A DNA stretch of 64,000 nt from Zancudomyces culisetae (Eukaryota > Kickxellomycota > Harpellomycetes > Harpellales > Legeriomycetaceae): positions 1 to 64,000 of the forward strand of contig LSSK01000042.1 of NCBI GenBank assembly GCA_001969505.1. The letters run 5' to 3'. Positions 55,721-64,000 of the stretch are shown one piece after another (position 1 is the first letter of the stretch; every line of letters begins with the position of its first letter). Below the pieces are notes generated by a model that was not told the DNA's origin, did no database searches, and was given only the letters and a program-made list of their open reading frames with translations. The position numbers were made by a program, and so were the translations under genes.

Positions 55721-56928
55721 CTAGTATCTTTTGGGAACGACTCGAATAAGTAGTATCAGAATGAAAAAGACGGCAATCACTATAAATAAAAGGAGCCATG
55801 AAAAACCGGTCGTTTTCCAGCTCTTTGATCTAAATACATCAAGCCTAGTGGCCTGTTTTTCCAAAACCCCCAGATTTTTTAAAGTTAGGTCGTGCGCCTT
55901 GTTTAAATCGGCATTGTCAGCTTTTATCTCTGTTTGAAACGTCAGTGAGTTTTGTTTTAGCGTTTCTGCCATAGAGAGTAGCTCCTCAGTTAGATGCGAT
56001 TGTGTCAGTCGCTCTGCTTTTATAATTGATTCGACTTTTGACTTGTCCAAATGATCAGAAGCTGTGGGATAGTGTGTATTATTTGAGTGCATTGTATGTG
56101 CCATCGTACCAGAATTTGACAATAACTGAGCCCGTTCATTTAAATGTTCAATATGTCGGTTATGTGCAGATGTAGTAGCAGTGTATGTAGTAGTAGCAGT
56201 GTATGTAGTAGTAGCAGCAATACTTGGGGAGCTGGTGTTATCAGTAGCTACGTTTCGTCGCTTTCGGATAGTTGAAAGGTCAATAGCAGAATTCTCGTCT
56301 TTTCCTATCCCATCCCGTTTGTCAAGCGGAGAGACATCCTCGCTATTTGCAGTGAAGCTAAAGGTGTGGGAAAGGGTAGGAACAGGCGTATCCGTAGGCT
56401 CCATCTCAGTTTCGATGGATGTAGCGGTATCTATTGTTGATTCTTCCACCTTTTCCATTGCTTCTGCAATCCCATCTTTTTGCACCAAAGGTGTATTTTT
56501 ATTATTATGTTCTAGCAAGTTCTCATCGATAAAACTAGAAATTGCATCCAGCTGTTTGTTGAGCGATGTGATATCTGTTTTATAACTGTCGCTCCAATCC
56601 ATCCCACCATCTTTTTCAGCATAGTGAATTTTTACCTGATTGTACAGTTCTTGTAGGTAAAAAAAATTCTAACGGTTACCCATAGAAGAAAAATAGTGTT
56701 ATTAACAAACAAAGAAACAAAAAAAAACCCCCCACTGAAGGCAGAAAAGCAAAGTGTGATTAATAGAAAAAGTACCTTTTTGGCATTGTCAATGTGGCAT
56801 TCCAAGTCCGAAATTCCAGCTTTTTCGAATGAAGTCGTTTCCAATGGAATTTCAGTATTCAGCCGTTCTATTTGGGTTTTAAATCGCAATATAAACCTTT
56901 TCAAGTACTTTTCCTCAACAATCATCAT
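55721..56928 (-). CDS. USE1: Use1-type Q-SNARE, Golgi-to-ER retrograde transport (355 aa, 2 exons)
   Basis: Exon 1 (56928-56776) and exon 2 (56635-55721) join in phase 0 over a 140-nt intron; the ATG at 56602 is therefore internal. The C-terminal half is the Use1 SNARE region: LTEELLSMAETLKQNSLTF, NADLNKAHDLTLKNLGVLEKQ, then a single tail-anchor helix (SWLLLFIVIAVFFILILLI) ending RVVPKRY. The N-terminal exon gives the helical membrane-distal part (LKRFILRFKTQIERL). Use1 sits on the ER with Sec20 and Ufe1 and receives COPI vesicles from the Golgi. A Ser/Thr/Ala-rich linker (about 120-225) includes two perfect TATTTYTA repeats. Assignment rests on the SNARE block and tail anchor. Confidence 0.85.
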
Positions 56929-57245
56929 TCTTCTGTTGAAACTATTATGTGTATATGTCCTGATTTTTAAATTGTTCTCGAGAAAGTTGTGGCTAATAAC
57001 AAAGCTTTAAATGTTTTTAGTGAATTATTTGGTGAAAATTTTAATTAAAGATTCTAAACCAGTCATTTTAGTTTATTTGAAAATGTGTTGTGTGTCTAAG
57101 TTTATGTGTAAAAGGTGAGATACTTGCTTTCACCTAGTAAGCTAAATAGGATAAAGAAAAAAAAGTCAAAAAACAGGTTTATTGTAGAACACTAAGAAAA
57201 AACCACATGTACCAGTAGTAAAAAAAAACAGGTTCGTAGTCACAT
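56929..57245. other. spacer
   Basis: 317 bp between two minus-strand genes; must hold the 3' end of the DNAJC11-like gene and the USE1 promoter. No defined element is seen. Confidence 0.5.
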
Positions 57246-59357
57246 TCAGGAAATCAAATGTGCTTTTAGTGGCAAGATAATGTCTGCGTGGTTTTTAAGA
57301 ACAACCCTATGTGCGTTGGAATTAAATGTATATTCAACCAAAAGCTCAGGTTGGGAGTACGCCCCTGAAATCAAGTCTTTTGGATACATAAATTTGTTCA
57401 AAAACCATGATTTTATGGCGTTCTTGGTGATATTGTCGTAAATGGTTGTCTCTTGGTCGTCATTGGAAGTTTCGTTGCCAGAGAGATTGTTAATCGGGTT
57501 GTAGAAGCCAACGATGTCTTGAATTCCATCCTTGTTATTTGAAGATAAGATTGCGAGCCGAGAATTGGATACATACGCCATTAGTATGGTGGTAACATCA
57601 ATAGTGTTAGATTCAGATTCCAAATCGCCAAACTTTGCGAGAGTGATGATGAGGCCATTCACAGACTTTTCATACTCCAGCTTCTTTAGGCTGATTGAGT
57701 TTAGATACTTGATGGTCTTTTCATGCTCCAGCTTGGAAAGTTGATACTTTTGCAGTCTAAAGTTGACATATTCCTCCATTTTTTCCTTGAGTTTGGCTAC
57801 TTTGGAGGGGCGAACAACGAGTAGATTATAAAGAAATGATAGCAAAACAGGATATACAACTGAATTTGCAACCAACTCCAGTTCAAATGTAGGAGAGAGC
57901 AATATTGGTATTTTCACTTGCTGGCCCAACCGGCTGTACTTGAAAACCAACGAAGTCCCTTGGTTAAGCCCAAAATGAACGGCATAACCAAGTGTAGTAA
58001 ATTCATTGACGGACATTTCGACACCAAGATTCATAACGACTGCCTGAGTAGAGTTGTGGGTCATCATGTTGTGACGATAAATACGTTGATCGACTATTTG
58101 ATTTTGACGTGCGTCATGCAGTTTCAGTGGAATTTGATTACCAGCAACAACATAGAATAAACCAGCTGTTATTGAATAGGTCGGATCGAACTGGTGAGTA
58201 GCATTCACCGATAGTTGCTGTTGTGGAATTGAAAATACGGCCGATGTTTGTATGTGTACATCTTTAACGTTAATTCCCGCCAATCCCAAGGTAAAACTAT
58301 GAAACTCTCTAGCTGGGCCAGACGACACAGTTTCGTTGTCTAAACTTGCCCGGCTTCTAGCCTTCGACGTACCTTTTTTGGAACTGTTTTGCTTGTATCT
58401 GGCCGGGCTAAACTCCCAGTACGGCCCTATGTTGTATTGGTTGCCTGTATTTACCCCGATATATCCTGTTACGGTCCCAAATACCACTCTACCAAGCGTC
58501 GCCGATACAACCGGTGGGGTTGCTAGTTGAAGTGATTGAAAGTTGGCTTGAATATTGTAAAATGATTCTGTATCAATTTGCACATTCCTTTTTATGCTCA
58601 ATGCTTTGTAATCATGCAACTCTGAACGACCCAGCATTCCTAGTGCCACTTCGGTGGATCTACCAGGCGCATCCGCATACTGCAATCCCACATTTAATTT
58701 CCCTATACCTTTTCTGCCACTCAGCTCTGCGGCCGATCCATAAAAGTTCAATTTTAGCTTTTCGTAAACTGGAATGCTAAATGAATGTTTTGCCACAAAT
58801 TTTGTTCGGATTATTTTATCCATGAGTGTGTTCTCCTTGGAAACCTTCAACCCTCTCCTTTGTAACTCTTCGTGGATCGCGTTTGATGTCACCAGTCTTG
58901 TGTCGATTTCCATAACAAACTCTGATTTTGTGCCCACCAGATTTGCAAGTTTTTTTTCCTGCTCTAGCGCAGCTTTGATCTCATACTCTTTTAGAAATTC
59001 TGCTCTTGTTTTAATTTTACTCCCAACCTCCGTGCTACTGACCAGCCCCTTGGAACCCAGAACATCATATGCAGCACGCGAAACAGGATCTGTTAGTGTT
59101 TCATATGCGGTTTGGATTTCGTGAAATACCATCGAAGACCATTGCCTTGCTTCGGTACTAGAGTGCCGGTCTGGATGATATAATCTACTCAATTTATGAT
59201 ACGCTTCACGTATCTCTTCATCGGTTGCTTCCTTGGTAACGTTTAGCAAAGAATAGTAATTTTTTTCGTCCCTTTCCGCCATGATCTCACTTTCTATTTC
59301 TGCAGATACATGATCCACATCTATTTTGTCTATAATCACATCGTCGCCTTTCTCCAT
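57246..59357 (-). CDS. DNAJC11-like J-domain protein, mitochondrial outer membrane/MICOS-associated (703 aa)
   Basis: A single ORF. The J domain spans about residues 33-100 (NYYSLLNVTKEATDEEIREAY) with an intact HPD at 61-63, so it can stimulate Hsp70 ATPase. The middle (about 200-480) alternates short beta strands (GKLNVGLQY, GVNTGNQYNIGPYWEF, AGLFYVVAGNQ), like the beta-barrel-type DUF3395-flanking region of DNAJC11. A hydrophobic segment (VVYPVLLSFLYNLLVVRPSK) is followed by a coiled coil. The C-terminal DUF3395-like domain (AYVSNSRLAIL, IVGFYNP, LLVEYTFNSNAHRV) completes the family layout. DNAJC11 bridges the outer membrane and the MICOS cristae-junction complex. Its size is larger than the human protein (about 560 aa) by linker insertions. 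Confidence 0.88.
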   Translation of the reverse strand: MEKGDDVIIDKIDVDHVSAEIESEIMAERDEKNYYSLLNVTKEATDEEIREAYHKLSRLYHPDRHSSTEARQWSSMVFHEIQTAYETLTDPVSRAAYDVLGSKGLVSSTEVGSKIKTRAEFLKEYEIKAALEQEKKLANLVGTKSEFVMEIDTRLVTSNAIHEELQRRGLKVSKENTLMDKIIRTKFVAKHSFSIPVYEKLKLNFYGSAAELSGRKGIGKLNVGLQYADAPGRSTEVALGMLGRSELHDYKALSIKRNVQIDTESFYNIQANFQSLQLATPPVVSATLGRVVFGTVTGYIGVNTGNQYNIGPYWEFSPARYKQNSSKKGTSKARSRASLDNETVSSGPAREFHSFTLGLAGINVKDVHIQTSAVFSIPQQQLSVNATHQFDPTYSITAGLFYVVAGNQIPLKLHDARQNQIVDQRIYRHNMMTHNSTQAVVMNLGVEMSVNEFTTLGYAVHFGLNQGTSLVFKYSRLGQQVKIPILLSPTFELELVANSVVYPVLLSFLYNLLVVRPSKVAKLKEKMEEYVNFRLQKYQLSKLEHEKTIKYLNSISLKKLEYEKSVNGLIITLAKFGDLESESNTIDVTTILMAYVSNSRLAILSSNNKDGIQDIVGFYNPINNLSGNETSNDDQETTIYDNITKNAIKSWFLNKFMYPKDLISGAYSQPELLVEYTFNSNAHRVVLKNHADIILPLKAHLIS

Positions 59358-60056
59358 CTCTGCTACACTCTCTGAGTTTTGTGGGTTTAATCTCGATTGG
59401 TCGTTTTCTCTGATGTTTTCTTCAATGCGTTGAGCCGTTTCTCTAGAATCTGACTGTATTTAAGTTGGGCTGTCCTTTGACTTTTTCTTGTTTGATGTTT
59501 TTTTGTTGGATTTATTCTGCACCTCGACAGCTTGTTCAATGCACCAATCCTTCTTCCGCTTTAATAATAATGTGGTTTTTTAATTAATCGTTTTTTCTTT
59601 GTATTTTTTCCCGGATATATTACAAGCCGAGGATATTTTGTTTATTCGAGTTTCTGGAGATTGGGTAGTGTGCAGGCTTTTTGTGGTGTCATACTTAATT
59701 TTTTATTTAGTTTTGGATGTTAAAAAAAAATAAACAAATAAAAAAAATTGATAGTGATTATTATATGGCGATTGTTTGCCAAGCAAACCAATGCTCAAGA
59801 TACGTGCTATCAATAAAATATATCGATATGAAAACTAGCCAAACTAATCTACCCACAAAATTGAAAATAACGCACTCACCAATAAATGATGCACTCGTAC
59901 TCGCACTCGCACTCGCACTTAACCAAACCTTGCATTGCATTGCTAACAAAACATAAAGATATTATCACTACAAAAGCTGGCTGAGAAACAGGCATTAGGC
60001 GCAGAGTACCATATGCAATATGCAACATGTAATATGAAAAACGAAAAAAAACGATT
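59358..60056. other. spacer with short tandem repeat
   Basis: No gene. CACTCG/CACTCGCACTCGCACT tandem units lie at 59893-59919. The region is the upstream side of the DNAJC11-like gene and the downstream side of the metallopeptidase gene. Confidence 0.5.
59893..59919 (+). repeat. ACTCGC tandem repeat
   Basis: About four units of a 6-bp motif (ACTCGC with one ACTCGT) in intergenic DNA. Confidence 0.8.
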
Positions 60057-62492
60057 CTAATTTTTCATGTAGAAGAAACTAATAGAATTCAACCATTCAC
60101 CAAAATTACATTCAACCCCACAGATCCCATACCCAAATGGAGGCTCAATAGTTGACAACCCCCCTCCATCACCACCCACCATTCCAGAAGTTATCAAGTT
60201 TCCACTGTAATCAACGCTGAAGAATTCCAACGCATCTACCCAATAACCGCTTCGCACATTAACCTTTGGAATTATTCCGCTGGTACAACAAAAGGCTGTC
60301 ATATTGGTTCTGTCTTGACAGTTACCCATTTTTGTTGAACTGCCATCGGAGAGTACAAATTCCAACCCAATGATCATCGTATACCTTGTAGTACGATATA
60401 TATTAATTTGAACTAGCCCCGGACGTGTCACGCCAGATCTTCCTGCATTTGAGGAGAAATGTATTTTAGCAGTTCCGTTGGAATCTTGGGATACACCTAA
60501 AGTTTGAGTGAAGTACATTTTTCTTTGAGTTTGCACAATGCTGTAGCTGCATCTTTGAAGCTTAAGAACATCTTCGAATTCAGCCCGATTAGTTCCTCTG
60601 CTTGTTACCCACAAGCTCCATTTATTTACAGATCCATCATCTGCTAATGCCTGTCTTATTATATCGAAATCAACAAGAATTCTTGTTGGGTTCTCCAAAG
60701 CCCTCTCTGTTTCTAGAATTGTGGGCAAGCTCCCGTTCCTTCTTTTTTCCAGATTTTCCAGAGTATATTCACTATGATACCTATATTCATCGTTTACCAT
60801 CCATTCTAGCATGGTTATACCGGACTCGCACACCACATATAGCCCTTCGTTGGTAAAGTAGATGTTTGCATTCATTGGTGTTTGTGTAAATTTAGGTTCG
60901 TTAGGAAGCCTGAATAGTGGATGGTAACGAAGTCTAATTATATCAGTTCTGTGAAAATGCGCACCATGGTCGTCTTTCAATGTTAGGGGTCCTGCAACTC
61001 CTGGCTCAGAAACATTAAATGCTCTATTTAGATTGTCAAACCCACGAGACATAATCCCAGTTGGTGTGTGTGGCATTGTAAGCAAGTGTCCCAACTCATG
61101 TAAAAACGCACCTATTCCTACATTTGCAGCTCTCCAGTACTCCAGCGAGCAATTTCCATCATCGGATAAATAATCTGTGTTTACTTTTGTTACGTTGTTA
61201 AACGCGGGTACAATTTCTTCGACACAGCTAGGCCACCCAAACATCAGGTGCGACCCAAAAACCGCAAGTCTTCTGTGTTCTGTACCACCACCAAGTGCCG
61301 CATGGCCCAGTGCTACTCTTTCATCCCGATCCCAGGTCGAATCGATACTTAACGAGGCAATGTAGCTTACGTTATCAGTAAACAACGTTGGATTAGCGTC
61401 GAGTGCTCTCGATGCGACATCAAACTGGTTGTCATTCACGGTGTTCACAAAACCCTGCGGAGGACACCACTGTTGTGCCCTCTCCTTCATTCTTATTTCG
61501 GCGGTGGTGAGCTCAGACGTCAGTAAATTGATTTTAGCCGTCATTTTATTTATTTTCCCAGCATTAGTCATCGTATCAGGGATAAACTCTTCCTGCAGTC
61601 TAAATGTTCTCCGCCCAAAGCCATTTTTATACATTTGCTCGGCTACAAAACTTTGCCATATATATGCTGCACATCTTAATTTCGCAATCGATGTATCGAG
61701 ATCGCACTTTTGATTGGGAAGGTCTGGATCTACATCAAACTGACCCTTCGAGTCCTTTCCCATGACCATGACCATGTGTACTGCATCATTATGGAGTGCT
61801 GGTTTCATGTTTACTATCAGCGCATCAGGAACCGACCGCCCATCATTTGACTTGTAAATAAGGGTTATGGTATTTGTGCCCTCCTCCAACTCAACTAGTA
61901 TCTTAAATACGCCGTCAACAGTCTTGAAGGACTGCTTCGGAAAGTTTTTATGAAACACCTCTATTGTTCCCACACCATGCTCTGGAGCCTTGAGCTCTCC
62001 AAAGACGAGTAAAAACCTCTGGTACACTGTATCCCCTTGCCAAGTATTGTGGAACCACATGTTCTGACCATACCCTACCTTGGCTCTATCTACCAGGAAT
62101 TCCCCCGTGTCTGTGGTGTTGCTGAATTGCATTTCACCATTACCTGCCATTCGGTAACCATCGCCATAATTTACTCCTCGATCCATGTATGAGTAATTTT
62201 GTTCATAGGCATGCTCACTTCCTGGAAATTGCATTGTCTCTCCAGGATGCTGGTAGGATCCTTGGTATCCGCCTGGATAACCGTCGTTGCCACCTGGTGT
62301 CGGTTGGGGAAATTCCATTTTTTTTGTGGGTCTGTCTTTTTTCTTGAGTTTGGTATGGCCTTCGCTAGAATTTGAGTTTCCCATCCCACTATTTTCTTTC
62401 GGAAAAGTAGCGGTTTCTTTATTATGATTCTTTAATTTAGAAACACTTTTTTCTTCTGTGTTTTTTATAAATCTCTTTATTTTTCTTAGCAT
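60057..62492 (-). CDS. zinc metallopeptidase of the YIL108W/Metallopep family with C-terminal jacalin-like domain (811 aa)
   Basis: A single ORF; ATG at 62492 is chosen because the upstream extension starts with TTG. The N-terminus is basic, followed by a Gly/Tyr/Pro-rich stretch (about 70-110). A beta-rich domain follows (YQRFLLVFGEL, VEVFHKNFPKQSF-like, about 150-230). The catalytic helix HELGHLLTMPH (HExxHxxxxxH, about 465-475) supplies three zinc-binding histidines and the catalytic glutamate. The motif and the long upstream block DGRSVPDALIVNMKPALHND match the fungal family typified by yeast YIL108W. The last 150 residues look like a jacalin-type beta-prism (GYWVDALEFFSVD, MVGGDGGG, PPFGYGICGVECNFGEWLNSISF), usually sugar-binding. 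There is no signal peptide, so it should be cytosolic. Its substrate is unknown. Confidence 0.88.
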   Translation of the reverse strand: MLRKIKRFIKNTEEKSVSKLKNHNKETATFPKENSGMGNSNSSEGHTKLKKKDRPTKKMEFPQPTPGGNDGYPGGYQGSYQHPGETMQFPGSEHAYEQNYSYMDRGVNYGDGYRMAGNGEMQFSNTTDTGEFLVDRAKVGYGQNMWFHNTWQGDTVYQRFLLVFGELKAPEHGVGTIEVFHKNFPKQSFKTVDGVFKILVELEEGTNTITLIYKSNDGRSVPDALIVNMKPALHNDAVHMVMVMGKDSKGQFDVDPDLPNQKCDLDTSIAKLRCAAYIWQSFVAEQMYKNGFGRRTFRLQEEFIPDTMTNAGKINKMTAKINLLTSELTTAEIRMKERAQQWCPPQGFVNTVNDNQFDVASRALDANPTLFTDNVSYIASLSIDSTWDRDERVALGHAALGGGTEHRRLAVFGSHLMFGWPSCVEEIVPAFNNVTKVNTDYLSDDGNCSLEYWRAANVGIGAFLHELGHLLTMPHTPTGIMSRGFDNLNRAFNVSEPGVAGPLTLKDDHGAHFHRTDIIRLRYHPLFRLPNEPKFTQTPMNANIYFTNEGLYVVCESGITMLEWMVNDEYRYHSEYTLENLEKRRNGSLPTILETERALENPTRILVDFDIIRQALADDGSVNKWSLWVTSRGTNRAEFEDVLKLQRCSYSIVQTQRKMYFTQTLGVSQDSNGTAKIHFSSNAGRSGVTRPGLVQINIYRTTRYTMIIGLEFVLSDGSSTKMGNCQDRTNMTAFCCTSGIIPKVNVRSGYWVDALEFFSVDYSGNLITSGMVGGDGGGLSTIEPPFGYGICGVECNFGEWLNSISFFYMKN

Positions 62493-64000
62493 TTTTAAAT
62501 TCCGCAATAATTTGCATCCAATCTGGTTTCTTGGTTCTTACCCCAATTTAATTGTTCTGAGACCAAACCATTTTCACCTAGCCTATTTATATACATTTTC
62601 TTTTGTAATCGCGTTAATTATGGAACTATATATATCTAGTCTATTCTCAAACTTTTGGTATAGCTGATGAAGACTACATATTATAACCTATTTCGGTGTC
62701 CGGATATTTTTTATATCTGACTGGGCATGCTTTTAGGGTTAAATCACACACACTCCACCAAAATATGAATGCCAACACAGTCTCTTTCTCAGTTTCTTTT
62801 TATATAGTTGCTTGGTAATTTCCCAACGGAACAGATTTTGCCAAGCACCAAGAATGATCATTTGCTAATAAGATAATTCTATTTAGTGAAACGTGAAAAA
62901 CTTGAGCTGTATCTCTTCTAAAAGAGATGGAAACTGAGTCATTATCACAATGTATTTTTTTATAGATACATAGCACTGTTACTTATGGCTCTGTTAATGT
63001 GTTTATTCTCAAAAATTGTTTATATCTCTTTTATTAAATACTGCTTATAATAATAATAATAATATCTTAATGTACTAATAATATAATAATAATAATAATC
63101 GACGAAAAAGGTCCCCCTTCCTCGTAAGTTCTCTCTCCTTCTATATATGAAAACTGATGGTAACTAAAGCCTGTAGGAAAACCAGTCCTAACGGAAAGTA
63201 AAAACCTAGGACTTCATCATATGATTAATTAAATTAACTTAAATTATAAAATATAACTAATAACGGACTTTTCAGTCCACAAGCACTAAAGCAACGAAAA
63301 ATTTGATCAGCCACATACAAATAAAATTGGGGACAAATGCATGTTCTTTGAAATAGCCTAGACGAACCTTTACACCCGATTAATTTGCAAAAGCATTAAT
63401 GTTACTCTCTGAACTATTTTTCGCGTTTAGATGACCCTTTTATCGAGCATAACCGATACTCTCAGTAGTATTTTAACAGCTACAAGTACACCTCTAAACT
63501 TTATACAAAAATTGTTGCTCCCATATTTTTAAACTTTGAAACGGAATTATGCTTCGCATCACCATTTAAGGTTTACTGGTTTGATAACCTCCATGACATT
63601 TATGCATTGTTTAAAGGTTATGTGGTATCACGCAAAAAAAAAAACAAAACACCATTGAAAAAAATAACAGAATACCAGGCCCCTCATTGAGAACAGAACT
63701 CATTTTTGGTTAGAGGATTTGGCTTGGTTCGATGTACAGCCATGTATTTTTTTCGAAGCTGCGATTTTATCTAGCTGCGGGCAAAAATTTTCATAAAATT
63801 AAAAAAAAATACCCCCATAGAATCAACTGGACTAAATTTGTGAAAAACCACCTCACAAGCTTACATTCAAGCCTCTTTTTCTTGCACTGAACCTCCCAAA
63901 ATAACACATTCTATTTTGCTCCTACCTTGTGATTGTGTAGCAAACTAGGCACGTTGGGTTTGTGTTATCCAAACTTTTTAATTAACTGTAACAAGTAAAG
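62493..64000. other. spacer at window end
   Basis: AT-rich with TAA trinucleotide repeats at about 63046-63100. No gene or RNA signature. The next gene presumably lies beyond the window. Confidence 0.5.
63046..63100 (+). repeat. TAA/AAT trinucleotide microsatellite
   Basis: Two runs of TAA units separated by about 20 bp of diverged sequence; a simple microsatellite. Confidence 0.8.

Noticed and set aside
59717-59956. 79-codon plus-strand ORF with Leu-Ala-Leu-Ala run
   Set aside because: The run comes from the ACTCGC tandem repeat and the rest is noise-like.

Overview
The window is 64 kb of an AT-rich, intron-containing eukaryotic nuclear genome, almost certainly fungal. Fungus-type genes present include a Bud6/AIP3 polarity protein, Dbp3, a YIL108W-like metallopeptidase with a jacalin-like tail, and a DIP2/CPS1-type double adenylate-forming protein. 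It also has genes that budding yeasts lack, namely a DDX42-type splicing helicase and the complex I subunit NDUFB9, so the organism respires with complex I and splices heavily. Together with the low GC, long gene-free spacers, a secreted protein with CBM19-like cysteine modules and an F-box/ankyrin protein, this suggests an early-diverging fungus. Harpellales/Kickxellomycotina is a reasonable guess, but the sequence alone does not prove it. Introns are mostly 70-300 nt with GT-AG ends, so many genes are only visible after splicing by hand.

Layout, left to right. 0-5 kb: tRNA-Pro and three small or orphan ORFs, two of them membrane proteins. 5.3-8.1 kb (-): DDX42-like helicase in eight exons. 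9.3-10.6 kb (+): PQ-loop vacuolar amino-acid transporter in five exons. 10.6-13.6 kb: empty spacer. 13.6-16.8 kb (+): Bud6/AIP3. 18.4-20.3 kb (+): five-exon lysophospholipid acyltransferase with a 26-nt microexon. 21.6-22.4 kb (+): uracil phosphoribosyltransferase whose first coding exon is only the ATG. 22.6-24.7 kb (-): Dbp3. 25.2-28.0 kb (-): Nup50/Nup2-type nucleoporin in four exons. 28.6-30.8 kb (-): F-box/ankyrin protein. 31-33.6 kb (-): an unidentified, intron-rich gene that I could only partly assemble. 34.1-35.9 kb (+): secreted Cys-module/Pro-rich protein interrupted by a 365-N assembly gap. 36.5-37.0 kb: small membrane protein. 37.9-38.8 kb (+): FIS1 in four exons. 41.2-48.5 kb (+): giant DIP2/CPS1-family protein with a DMAP1-binding N-terminus encoded by a separate exon. 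49.2 kb (-): tRNA-Val. 50.2-50.7 kb (+): LC8 dynein light chain. 51.2-52.5 kb (-): orphan protein with two copies of a TITDDEL motif. 54.4-54.9 kb (-): NDUFB9. 55.7-56.9 kb (-): USE1 SNARE. 57.2-59.4 kb (-): DNAJC11-like MICOS-associated J protein. 60.1-62.5 kb (-): zinc metallopeptidase with jacalin-like tail. 62.5-64 kb: spacer.

There is no operon-like logic and no mobile element, CRISPR array or viral insertion that I can support. Several genes concern mitochondria (FIS1, NDUFB9, DNAJC11), membrane traffic and polarity (USE1, LC8, Bud6), and RNA or nuclear transport (DDX42, Dbp3, Nup50-like). I read this as ordinary fungal gene content, not a functional cluster.
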